The position numbers and the translations under genes are program-made. The notes beneath the pieces are model-generated. The model did not search any database and had not been told where the DNA came from. It worked only from the letters and a program-made list of their open reading frames with translations. From assembly GCA_963971285.1 (NCBI GenBank), contig OZ020253.1:3100001-3164000 (forward strand): a stretch of 64,000 nucleotides of DNA. Reading direction: 5' to 3'. This document shows, piece after piece, positions 12,681 through 24,043 of the stretch (position 1 is the first letter of the stretch; the number at the start of each line of letters is the position of its first letter). Origin of the DNA: Astropecten irregularis. Taxonomy: Eukaryota; Echinodermata; Asteroidea; Paxillosida; Astropectinidae.

Positions 12681-15600
12681 TTACAGTTTGAATATGTCCA
12701 CCGATATGTTGATGTATAACGTGTGTATTTCAATGCGAGGCGGAGGGTACTTCAGGTTACTCAGGCCATCACTGTACATTCGGCTAGAGAAGTCTCTCAG
12801 TTGTTTGTGCCTGCACAACAGTACAACACAGACAGAAAAAATTTTGAGAACAGTTCACGTTGGTTTTAGAAAATGATGGAAATTGTGGAAATGATGTCCT
12901 TTGTTTCACGTAGTAGAATAAATACTCATTCCAACAACATGCTGTCAATAGAAAACGACTGGTGTGAAACCGTGCGTTGTTTGGACAACCGTCAGAGGCG
13001 GAGTGGCATCTGCCTGTAATGACCGTAGCTAGGCTCTACCAACTGAGCCAACGAGACCTTTTAGAGCGCGCTGGTCACCAATGCAGACTAGTAGTAAGGT
13101 ATGAAACAAGACAACCAGCTTTTTCTGATATATTAGCAATATTACAGTTTGACACAAGTGGCAGAATACGCCATCGAGAATAACGACTCATGCATTGTAA
13201 ACAACACGAGCGCTCATCCTGACTATCTATGGTAGTGTATGAATTGATTTGGAAAGCACGTCGAAAGAATACGTGAATGCGACATTCATTTACACAATGT
13301 GACATCAATGAAATAATTATAGATTATATACTCTACATGTATTGACCATTTATTCTTATTTCTTTTTTATCAATGGCCATTGCAGAAGTGTGGATGGACA
13401 TCATAATTATGTAATTTGATATTTGTATAAATTCACACTGCAATGAAAGGCTTGGCTGATATTACTTGTGTCTTGATGTTTCACATTATATCTGGTCTGT
13501 ATTTTCCACGTACCTCTTTGGATTTTTCGGTGCACTTTGATGATGATGATCTATGGTTTGATAGAATCCAATGTAGCGATCGGCTCCCGTTGGTCTGGAT
13601 CCCACCCTCAATTTGGCCTTCCTCACACGGTAGTAAATATCATCGTCCTCACCTCCCCAGCCCCAGTACTGGTTAGGGAAGCCGTTTACTGTCCGAACAT
13701 CGCTACGAAGGAAGCCCGTCACAGCACCGAAAAAAGCTGCGTATTGTAGGCTGCATGACATCGGGCGGGAGAATATATAACATTGAATATATTATTAATG
13801 AATCAGATAAACACATCATGGTTAAAATAAATATAAGACTTAACATATATCTGATAAAAGGGAATCTATAATTATACGTATAAACCAAATGTACTATACT
13901 CGTCGTCTTTTTTGGGCAGACGTTTTGTCTGATCACATATAAAGACAGACTGCCTGAACATATGCCGCTATGTAATTTAAGGCCAATATCATTCAGGCAA
14001 AATCAACAAACCTAACTTGCTATGACTTTTGCAGAAGGGTTCGGTTCCTATAAGGAAATTAGGTTTTAATGACTGGTACGTATTGTTCACGGAAAACCTT
14101 TTTAAACAAGAGTTGTATTTGATGAACCGCTACAGGGACCTTCGAGGCAACCAATATTTTGTGTTGCTAACAGAAGTAATTTTCTTCTTACCTGAAGTTG
14201 TATTTTCTTTCGCCAGTGATGAAATGTCTGGGCATGTCATCGCATCCGTAGTAATTACGGTCACTCATTGGTACGTGGTCCACATCGTGAAACACAAAGC
14301 AATCCCAAGAAGTAAAATTCAGGCTCTCAAGAAAACCGACGTTCATTAGCATTGCCCTGTTGAACTTCAAGTCGTTTTCCTGTGTTTAAAAACGTGAAAA
14401 TGTGTTTTGTGTCCAGCAAAGCTGCTTCGTGGTCCAAATTCTGCCGTGTTTTACCAAAGTCAACTATAATGTGAGGCCACAATAGCCACTCTATTTTGCT
14501 TCATTACTAGGGGACTTTAGATCGAGGCCTATGCATGTAGGCTGAGTAACGAGATAAAATACACCGTTCAGTTCACCCAAAGGGCAAATTAAAAGTAGAG
14601 GAAAGACAATAGAAAGCAAAGAGAGGCATTTAGTGAAGGAAACGTAATTATTGACCTACCTGGTTGACTATATAGATGGCAAACTCTAACCGCTGCCTTT
14701 GTAGCATTGGAACAATATGGCGCAGTAGGATAGGTAAGTGGTAGGATCGATTACGAAATGGAATGACAATAGCCACCTAAAATAAATGAAACGAAACACA
14801 CATAAAGTACGAGTAATAAGTATAGGCAACAGTTATGTCATTTGGAGACAAAATGTAGCAATATAATACAAGCAAGCAAAATTTTACTCAGTTCTTTAAA
14901 TTACAAAGTACAATTGCCTACTTCAGTTTAAAATCGAATGCATACCCCACACAGTGCGGTGGGTTCTGAGTAAACTGCAAGGGATTGTATTACTGTCAGC
15001 AGCCTAGATCGAGGCTGTAGGCAGTGTGCTTTTACCTTCCATCTTGGTATACAATTTGTTGGTCTCCAGTGACCACCTGGTATGAGTGTATAATCTCCTA
15101 CATCTTCCCTCAGCTGAAACATATTACTCTCTAGCAGCCCGTGGTTTTCGGCTGTGAACCAATCAGATTTCTTGATGAGATATGGTATGAGCGAGTCAGC
15201 TTGGGCCATGGCCTGCCTGGCTTTCTCCAGGGCGTTCGGAGCGAAGATAAGACCCTCGGCCTGCTGCATAGTACAGCCTTTCACATCCACAGTATTCGTC
15301 TTATCTAGTTACGAGAGGAAAGATACAGATTTAGGCTTGCTAGGCACTGACTTTTGTTTATATTATATTGAGGTTTATAAAATACATGCATCATTTTACT
15401 CCTCTTTGAACGGGTACCAAAGCATCTAATCCATTCCCAATACGTTAAAATATACTCCACATTATTATTCTAAAAGTAACGTTTACTTACTGGGATTTAG
15501 AATGCCAAATTTCGGACACCATTTCAATTGCTGAAACACTCGCAATGTCCGACTTTTATTGCCTGAAACAAACATAGATAGAAAAAAAAAAAAAAAAAAA

Positions 15601-16165
15601 AGTGAACAAAGACAAATTGACTGGAACGGGATTCGAACCGGCGACCTCCTGAATACCGTACAGGCGCTCTACCAACTGAGCTATCCAGCCCTACGTTGGT
15701 GGTGACCCCAATAGTCAATTATCTTTCTTCGTTTGGCAGTCAGAAGCCATGAAACCACATACACACCGCCTAACCCGATATCCCTTTTGAAGACATTAAC
15801 ATTAAATTAGAGACCTTCGAGTACGGTTTAGAGGTAGAATTTCAGTTGCCATATAGTTTAAGCTATTGGGACGGCGTAAACATAGCCTGAGCCGGAAGTC
15901 AAAATCCCGGAAAATGAGGAGACCGCTTCTTAGAGGCTTAGTGGCAAAACTAACCAAACCAACTCAAATCAACGACTCAATTGGTTAAAGTTCGCTATAA
16001 GCTGTAAGTGCATACCCATACATGGGCCCTGAAGAAACATATACCTTCAACATGGTCTAACGGCTTCACTGCAACAATCTTGTATGACATCCGAGGAAGG
16101 ATCAGAAACTGCAAGAGGAGTCCTAACATTGCCAACACCCATAACGCCACGGCCAGCTTAACCAT
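12681..16165 (-). CDS. Beta-1,4-galactosyltransferase-like gene, copy B
   Basis: Six minus-strand exons: 16045-16165, 15036-15304, 14660-14776, 14192-14379, 13514-13750 and 12681-12810. Exon lengths and phases are identical to copy A, with 353 residues and no stop. Landmarks are the N-terminal membrane anchor, PFRNR, FNRA, DVD and WGWGGEDDD. Differences from A suggest functional drift. The position equal to bovine Tyr289 is Phe. The next glycine pair is FGA in place of FGG. The exon 2 NKS sequon has become KKS, and exon 5 carries several lysine and glycine changes. Intron 4 is only about 440 bp because it lacks the two MITEs found in A. Tandem direct duplicate of A. Golgi location and sugar-nucleotide chemistry are inferred from the family. 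Specificity is unknown. Confidence 0.87.
15617..15692 (-). repeat. tRNA-derived SINE head in intron 1 of copy B
   Basis: Same head as 7872-7962, with a poly(A)/poly(T) stretch at about 15583-15601 on its 3' side. It overlaps the left end of the 6-kb palindrome. Confidence 0.7.
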
Positions 16166-16570
16166 AATGAAGCCACACTATAGAAGACGTGATTCCGATG
16201 AAATCCACTGCAGAGTATTAATGAGCAGCCCGCTAATTCTTTCTTCAAACTTAACCAATATTTTTAGTGTTTACAACAAGTCCCCGCAATCTGTCCTTAA
16301 TTCGGACCTTCAGCTTTTTCCTGGAGAAAAATATACAGATATGAAGTATATTACCAACACGCTAGTGAACTCGATCCAGTGTTGTTTGTATGGAAAATAA
16401 ATGAATCCCATCTGAAATTACGTGTCTGAAAGAAACATTTTTTACATGGTCCGTCGCATTTATGCAACAGCGGCGCAGAAAATCATAATGAAAATGTGGC
16501 TTTTAACAAACCGATTATAAGAAAAAACACCGCGTGCTTCTGTTGATTGCCCGCATACAGACTGGTGTCG

Positions 16571-16610
16571 CATTGAAATCCGTCTCCCGTACATGCATCA
16601 ACATAATGTA
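16571..16610 (+). pseudogene. Antisense relic of last exon upstream of copy B
   Basis: 'cattgaaatccgtctcccgt' followed by 'catcaacataatg' parallels the [10 protein letters not shown] coding stretch of exon 6. It lies about 400 bp upstream of the copy B ATG on the opposite strand. Confidence 0.5.
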
Positions 16611-16977
16611 TTACTTGTATTGGTTTATACCAAGTGTCAGAGTTAGACAGGCATGATATATGCCCACTGTTAAGGTAACTCAGTGGAGTTCCGATGAACT
16701 TAAATCTGTTATCTTTGCTGTGTAAAACTTGGGTACAGTAGCATAAATATTTCAAAAGAGAGTTATACAAGGTATTTTTGACCTCAAATGATACACTTCG
16801 AATGCAGCGGCAGTACCTTTTTTTAACCTGAAATTGCCCTTTGTTGGTTACATAGGGTTCATTTGTCCATACGCGTCCGGTCAGCTCGGTACGCCAGACA
16901 GTTCAGCTCGTGTTCGTTACGTGCCTAGCTGACCGGTTTCGTGAACCGGTCACCTGAGCACGTCAGCTGAGCTCGTG

Positions 16978-17170
16978 ACACCGGACTCGGACGGTAAAGA
17001 CCCGGACTCGTACCTATAGTAAGGAGTCGGACTCGGCCGGACTGTAAGGACCCGTTCTATGACGGTAATGAGCCGGACTCGGACAGTAAGCACTCAGACA
17101 GTAAGGACTCGGACTCGGACTCCCCCTCGGACTTGGACTCGGACTTGGACTCGGACAGCAAGGTAAGGAC
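16978..17170. repeat. GGACTC-type minisatellite, left arm
   Basis: Irregular repeats of 'gactcggactcggac' with 'agtaaggac'. The reverse complement occurs at 20300-20515. A short palindrome 'gaccggtttcgtgaaccggtc' lies just before it at 16930-16950. Confidence 0.8.
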
Positions 17171-17402
17171 TCGACGGGTCCGCCCCAAAACGTACGATTT
17201 TTACCATGACCTAAAGTGCAATTTCATTTTATGAACACATGCAGTCTTCAGTTCTTGTTATAAAATAAAAAATCAATGATCAATATCGTTTTAACTTTGG
17301 CAATCGTCAATGGGTGAAAAAGTAATATAAAAGTCCTAATAATTAAAGTAAAATCACTCAAACACTCGCACACGCAGCTGTCACATCCGTCACATCCAAT
17401 CT

Positions 17403-17534
17403 TCGGGTGCATTTGTTTAGCTGACACAGGTCGACAACAGTCATCCTCGTCCCCATTCTCTCGCATGTTTTGTGCAGTATAGCACGACCATCCCAGTAAG
17501 GGCTGACCCGTGTTAGCTAAACGAATACACCCAT
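17403..17534. mobile_element. Small MITE with 'gggtgcattcgtttagct' ends
   Basis: Inverted ends built on 'gtgcattcgtttagctaaca' flank about 130 bp. Mirrored in the right arm at 19793-19922, with an unlinked copy at 45164-45294. Confidence 0.75.
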
Positions 17535-17711
17535 TTTAGTGTTTACAACAAGTCCCAGAGTCTGTCGTGTCCTTAATTCGGACTTTCAGCTTTTACCTGG
17601 AGAATTTTTATTTACAGATGGATATTCCGTGAAGTGTATTTCCATCGCGCCAGCGTTGTTTGTATAGTAAATAATTAAATCTCATCTGAAATTGCGTGTT
17701 TAACAAAAAAA

Positions 17712-17906
17712 ATGAATGTTTACATGGTCCGTCGCATTTATGCAACAGCTGCGAAGAAAATCAATGAAAATGTAGCTTTTATAAACAAACCGATTATAAG
17801 AAAAAAAACACCGCGTGCATCTGTTGATTGCCCTACACCAAATGAACTTGACTGGTGTTGCATTAAAATCGATCTCCTGTACATGCATCAATCGAAAAAC
17901 CCCTAG
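17712..17906 (+). pseudogene. Second last-exon relic in the left arm
   Basis: A 64-codon open frame whose end, CPTPNELDWCCIKIDLLYM, parallels the [13 protein letters not shown] end of exon 6. Its reverse copy is at 19434-19620. Decayed, without a recognisable partner exon. Confidence 0.45.
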
Positions 17907-19433
17907 TGTACTGTCTGGGACATTCTGTGGACTTGCATGTGACCCCATAGGGTTTTCATGAAGTCAAAAAGCACAGTTAGTCTGTAACAAATGAGGTGAA
18001 TTTCACTGTGTTGATATTAGTCACAAATTCAAGTTTAAAGGACCATTCCATCCAAAATAAGGCCTGAAAGAATGACTAAAGCTCTATTAGTATATTGTTT
18101 TAAAAAATCCAATTTGTTCAGCACAGTAGAAAGGTCACAGTTGAATGTGATTTGCATTAAACAGATGTGACAGCTGCGTGTGAGTGTGTTTGAGTGACTT
18201 TACTTTAATAATGTAGGACTTTTATATTTACTTTGTCACCAATGGATGATTGCCAAAGTTAAAACAATAATTATATTCCATTGATTTTTTTATTTCTTTT
18301 TGTTTCCCCTTTATACTGTCCGAGTCCAAGTCCTTACTGTCTGAGTGTAAGTCCTAACTGTCCGAGTCCTTAATGTCTGACTCCGAGTCCTTACTGTTCG
18401 AGTCCGGGAGCTTTCTGTCCAAGTCCGATTCCTTACTGTCCGAGTCCTGGTCCTTATTCTCCGAGCTCGATTCCTCACTTTCCGACTCCGAATCCTTACT
18501 GTCCCATTCCGGGTCCTTACTGTCCGAGTCCGAGTCCTTAGTGTCCCATTCCGGGTCCTTACTGTCCGAATCACCGTCCTTAGGGTCCGAGTCCGGGTCC
18601 TTACTCTCCGACTCCGAGTCTTTCCTGTCCGAGTCCGATTTCTTACTGTCCGAGTCCGAGTCCTTACTTTTCAATCCTGGGAGTCTGTGGTCACTCTCGG
18701 CCGCCCGCCCTTCCTGTCCGGTGATTGGCACCATCGCTACGCGTGCAGTCATGCAGTGTTTTTCTCGGCCAGCTCGGCGGCGTAGTCCTTGCCTGCCGAC
18801 GGCCGCCGAGGAAACGCGTGCACCGCTTGCTGGAACAGCAGCCTTTCGGATTTTCAAAAGTCCGTTTTGGGGGCAGTTGGTTTCGTTTTTGGCTCGGCCA
18901 ACAACTTTGCTCGCTCAGTCTTCTTTCTCTCCGCGGACCCACCCGTCTGCGGTGCGGCCGAGTCCGGCGGTCTTCTCCTCTTCCCCTGCAATGAACGGAC
19001 TGATCGGACTGATTACGATTCCGAGGCACCACTCGATAGATAGCCGGAAGACTCGCCCGTCTGCGGTACGGGCAAATCCCCCGGAATGGAAGATTTAGTT
19101 TCAGCAGATTGCAGCGACGAGGCTGCTCTACTGGGCACGACACCCGTCCCATACACAAGTCGTCTGCAAGAGATCTGGCGTCCCTCTCGAACGGCGCAGA
19201 CTGTCCGGCTCCGAGTCCTTACTGTCCCAGTCTGGGTCCTTACTGTCCGACTTCATGTCCTTACTGTCCGAGTCCGGGTCCTTACTGTCTCCCCCGAGAC
19301 CTTACTGTCCGAGACAGATTCCTTTCTGTCCGACTCCGAGTCCATACTGTCCGAGTCCAAGTCCTAAATGTCCGAGTCCGAGTCCTTACAATCTGACTCC
19401 GACTCCCTCCTACTCCTTACTGTCTATAATTAT
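17894..19433. repeat. Palindrome centre: minisatellite and GC-rich island
   Basis: 18130-18300 is a further copy of the 19930-20055 arm segment. 18310-18665 and 19195-19430 are arrays of 'ccgagtccttactgt'-type units. Between them, about 18670-19190 is unusually GC- and CpG-rich against AT-rich flanks. Open frames up to 241 codons cross this area, but they come from the satellite and no domain was recognised. Confidence 0.7.
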
Positions 19434-21732
19434 GTTGATGCATGTACAGGAGATCGATTTGAATGCGACACCAGTCAAGTTCATTTGGTGTAGGGCAATC
19501 AACAGATGCACGCAGTGTTTTTTTTTCTTATAATCGGTTTGTTTATAGAAGCTACATTTTCATTGATTTTCTTCGCAGCTGTTGCATAAATGCGACGGAC
19601 CATGTAAACATTCATTTTTTTTTTCAAACACGCAATTTCAGATGGGGTTAAATTATTTACTATACAAACAACGCTGGCGCGATAGAAATATACTTCATGG
19701 AATATCCATCTGTAAATACAAATTCTCCAGGTAAAAGCTGAAAGTCCGAATTAAGGACACGACAGACTCTGGACTTGTTGTAAACACTAAAATGGGTGTA
19801 TTCGTTTAGCTGACACGGGTCAGCCCTTACTGGGATGGTCGTGCTATACTGCACAAAACATGCGAGAGAATGGGGACGAGGATGACTGTTGTCGACCTGT
19901 GTCAGCTAAACGAATGCACCCGAAGATTGGATGTGACAGATGAGACAGCTGCGTGTGCGAGTGTTTGAGTGATTTTACTTTAATTACATAGGACTTTTAT
20001 ATTACTTTTTCACCCATGGATGATTACCAAAGTTAAAACAATATTGATTATTGATTTTTTTTTTAGGGGGGGATATATTTACTTTTGAGTTATCAACACT
20101 GTATACCGTTTTGTGTCTGAAAGACTCTCACTTGTCATCTTTCTGGGTACTAAGCACTGTACATTAGCTCCGTGCTCATTGATACATAATGCAGGACTAG
20201 CTGGAATTGCGGCATAACAGAAACTGAAGACTGCATGTGTTCATAAATGAAAGTGCACTTAAGTCAAGGTAAAAATCGTTCGTTTTTGGGCGGACCCGTC
20301 GAGTCCTTATCTTGCTGTCCGAGACCGATTCCGAGTGCTTACTGTCCGAGTCCGGCTCATTGCCGTCTTAGAAAGGGTTCTTACAGTCCGACTCCTTACT
20401 GTAGGTACGAGTCCGGGTCTTTACCGTCCGACTCCGAGTCCTTACTGCCCCAGTCCGGGTCCTTACTGTCCAAGTCCGAGTTTCTACTGTCCGACTCCTT
20501 ACTGTCCGAGTCCGGTGTCACGAGCTCAGCTGACGTGCTCAGGTGACCGGATAACGAAACCGGTCAGCTAGGCACGTAACGAACACGAGCTGAACTGTCT
20601 GGCGTACCGAGCTGACCGGACGCGTACGGACAAATGAACCCTATGTAACCAACAAAGGGCAATTTCAGGTTAAAAAAGGTACTGCCGCTGCATTCGAAGT
20701 GTATCATTTGAGGTCAAAAATACCTTGTAAAACTCTCTTTTGAAATATTTATGCTACTGTACCCAAGTTTTACACAGCAAAGATAACAGTTCATCGGAAC
20801 TCCAGTGAGTTACCTTAACTGTGGGCCTATATCATGCCTGTCTTACTCTGACACTTCGTATAAACCAATACAAGTAATACATTATGTTGATGCATGTACG
20901 GGAGACGGATTTCAATGCGACACCAGTCATTCTGTATGCGGGCAATCAACAGAAGCACGCGGTGTTTTTTTCTTATAATCTTTTTGTTTATAAAAGATAC
21001 ATTTTCATTATGATTTTCTGCGCAGCTGTTGCATAAATGCGACAGACCATGTAAAATTCAGTGTTTTTTCAGACACGTAATTTCAGATGGGATTCATTTA
21101 TTTACCATACAAACACTGGATCAAGTTCACTATCGTGTTGGTAACATACTTCACGGAATATCTGTACATTTTTCTCCATGAAAAAGCTGGAGGTCCGAAT
21201 TAAGGACAGATTGCAGGGACTTGTAAACACTAAAAAGATTGGTTAAGTTTGAAGAGAGAATTAGCGGGCTGCTCATTAATACTCTGCAGTGGATTTCATC
21301 GAAATCACGTCTTCTATAGTGTGGCTTCATTATGTTAGACCATGTTGAAGGTATGTTTCTTCAGGGCCCATGCATGGGTATGCACTTACAGCTTATAGCG
21401 AACTTTAACCAATTGAGTCGTTGATTTGAGTTGGTTTGGTTAGTTTTTGCCACTAAGCCTCTGAGAAGGTCTCCTCATTTTCCGGGATTTTGACTCAGGC
21501 TATGTTTACGCCGTCCCAATAGCTTAAACTATATGGCAACTGAAATTCTACCTCTAAACCGTACTCGAAGGTCTCTAATTTAATGTTAATGTCTTCAAAA
21601 GGGATATCGGGTTAGGCGGTGTGTATGTGGTTTCATGGCTTCTGACTGCCAAACGAACAAAGATAATTGACTTTGGTGTCACCACCAACGTAGGGCTGGA
21701 TAGCTCAGTTGGTAGAGCGCCTGTACGGTATT
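19434..21732 (-). repeat. Right arm of large palindrome
   Basis: Reverse complement of 15652-17893. Contains the small MITE (19793-19922), minisatellite (20300-20515), last-exon relics (19434-19620 and about 20885-20925), a mutilated exon 1 and half a SINE head (21694-21732). A direct repeat of intron 1 DNA follows at 21733-21850 (compare 21385-21500). Confidence 0.8.
21332..21350 (+). pseudogene. Exon 1 relic with 102-bp internal deletion
   Basis: Reads ATG, then directly TTAGACCATGTTGAAG and the splice donor gtatgt. Intact exon 1 has 121 coding bases and 19 remain, so exactly 34 codons covering the whole membrane anchor are missing in frame. No exons 2-6 follow on this strand. Confidence 0.7.
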
Positions 21733-22139
21733 ACAGCTTATAGCGAACTTTAACCAATTGAGTCGTTGATTTGAGTTGGTTTGGTTAGTTTTGCCACTAA
21801 GTCTCTGGAAAACGGTCTCCTCATTTTCCGGGATTTTGACTTCCGGCTCAGGACTGAGCTGAGACAATTTGGTGTCTCCTTAAGGTATCGGCTACCTTTT
21901 GGTATAAAACATCACATCATAATCAACTTTCTTTGTGTGTATAAGTTTATGACATTTTTTCAATAAAAGCGGAAACGGAAAAGCCTTGTGTTCTGTTTTC
22001 AACAGACACAATATCTAGTTATTTTTATTATTATTATTATTATAATTATTATTTATTATTTTTACTTAATGCCATAACAGTAACATACAAAACTGTTAAA
22101 GCCCCTATCGATGATACTTGTACTAATACAAAAGTTGCT

Positions 22140-22720
22140 TTAGTGACTACTTCCCATCCCTCTCTCCACGTGTCACGCAGAATCACCATTGATAGCCATC
22201 ACATCCTTCATACCCCGGACCGTCTCCTTAGGGCCATACCAGAAAACCCCATCTTGGCCTACAGTCGTCTTCGCAACCTCCGTGATTTGATTGTCAGTGC
22301 CGAGGTCCCACCCACTAATGATTTTCCTTCCGCAACCCCACATGGTACATTTAAATGTACAGGTAATTCGCGGTGCGAAGTCTGCCAAGACCATATCCAT
22401 GAGTCACCTGCACTAATCATTTATTCATTTATCTAATTTCTTGCAGGGTATGCAACATCCAGTATGTGGGTGAAACAAAGGACACCTCTAAGAAACGATT
22501 CAATGGTCACAGGTCCACAGTCAAAACTTCGATACTTAACATCCAAGCGGGCCTCCACTTCAATCTCCCTAACCACACAATTTCTGATATGATCTTGCAG
22601 GACATTGAATCACTTGGCCACCGCACAGACTTGGTTAGGTTCAGCAGGGAAAAAGTATGGATGAACATTTTGCGTAATGTTCACCCGCATGGCCTTAACA
22701 TTCAGGCAGGAAATGACTAA
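22140..22720 (+). mobile_element. Penelope-like element fragment, GIY-YIG endonuclease end
   Basis: Two overlapping frames, with a frameshift near 22420, encode the C-terminal part of a Penelope-like retroelement. Visible are GTFKCTGNSRCEVC (Cys-containing linker), the GIY-YIG-type core IQYVGET, KRFNGHRS, HFNLPNH and the ending HPHGLNIQ before a stop. The reverse transcriptase domain is not present. An inverted copy is at 32507-33060. The 3' non-coding tail runs to about 23095. Confidence 0.8.
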
Positions 22721-23095
22721 TATTATTGTATTGTACTTATCTACATTAAGGGCCGTAAATTGTTTACAGTATTCCATCTCAATTACAACAGATAATAATT
22801 TTGTTGTCTCCTTTTCCATTCATCTACAGGGGCCCTCCTACCCCACGCCTGTTTTTTGACATCATACCTCCCTTCTTCTCAATCCCTTTACCTGCACTGT
22901 TAATCCCATCTCGCCTATCAACATTCTTTTTTTTTATCAACACCCCTTTTTCCTGTGCCTTCTCATGTATTTATTTGTATCTTGACTTACATGTTTCACT
23001 TATGTATTTGTCTCGTCATTCAGCCTTCGATTTAGATCCCGGTAGGATCAAAACGCGCCAAGCCCTCCAACCTTCCAATAAATAAGGTAGGCCTA

Positions 23096-24043
23096 TATGA
23101 GGTACTCTTCTAAATGAATATCTAATATTGGAGAATTCAATTTTTCTGGCACCAGCCACTGATCTATATAAACTGTATAGATTACATAGGTGGCGCATGC
23201 AGTGATTTGTCTAATCACAATCTAGGCGAGCCGTGAAGTCACCAGCAGCCATGTTAGGATATTCAACACAATACACATTGCACTGCATGGCTGCACAGCA
23301 AGCAGTTCAGCGATTCATTGTTTACGCTGGCTGCTACGCCTGCCATTGTATTGAATATCTCAATGTGGCAGCACAGATGCTTCATGGGCAGAGTTGCGCG
23401 ACCTATCCAGTTTGTATAGATCAGTGGCACCAGCTATAAAAACACGAGTTTTTTAAACAGCACCACCATTAGGCAAGGACCTCCAAACACATCGGGGAGC
23501 GCCCGCTTTGTCTAACACAGATTCAAAAAAGACAATGAATGCAACGAATCATGGAGTAATATTCTAAATAAGATAATCCACGATGAATAAAAAAAAAATG
23601 AGTACACACACTCTGCATAAAAAGGAAAGGATAACTAACATGATAGCGGAGGCTCAAAACACACTCAATGATATAAAAATTATTACGAAAAGAGAACATT
23701 GTTTCTTAAAGTTGGAAGGAAGGTTTTAATATGGCTGTTAAACGATAGCAATACGAACATATTCAGCGAGATTTGACCAGAGACGAGGGTAAATGTGAAA
23801 AGAGTTCAACCAATGAAACACAAATACAAATTAAAGAAATCTCATCTCAAGTCTCGAACTGGATGTTTAGACTAAAATAATACTTTTTCATGAAAGCAAA
23901 AAAGCAACAAAAAAAACAATGGACTGAAACCTTAATGGCTATTAACCTAATTGAATGATTACTCTCTTAAAGGGCTGTGTTTCTCACACGTCCCTTGTCT
24001 GAAAAAACTAATCATGAATTTGAAATGACCATCTTGTCAACTG
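23096..24043. other. Flank between Penelope fragment and copy C
   Basis: Contains the unit block 'cagcaccaccattaggcaag' (23460-23480), which marks downstream flank of a galactosyltransferase unit, and mirrors 31190-31800 in reverse. No gene seen. Confidence 0.6.

Larger units (their letters stand above)
15652..17893 (+). repeat. Left arm of large palindrome
   Basis: Pairs in reverse complement with 19434-21732. Matches are unmistakable, for example 'aggcgctctaccaactgagc', 'gttaggcggtgtgtatgtgg' (right arm sense) and 'tacatggtccgtcgcattta'. The arm includes exon 1 of copy B, antisense last-exon relics, a GAGTCC-type minisatellite (about 16978-17170) and a small MITE. Arms differ by small indels. 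Bases 16166-16570 are the exon 1 upstream region. Confidence 0.8.

Noticed and set aside
18354..19158. Ser/Asp-rich (167 codons) and Ser/Leu-rich (241 codons) frames as genes
   Set aside because: Both cover the same minisatellite on opposite strands, and the repeat recurs elsewhere in the palindrome. No start context, splice site or domain supports a gene.
22400..22470. An intron within the Penelope-like fragment ('ttcttgcag' acceptor look-alike)
   Set aside because: Reading through in another frame gives YLISCRVCNIQYVGET without a gap, so a frameshift explains the break better.
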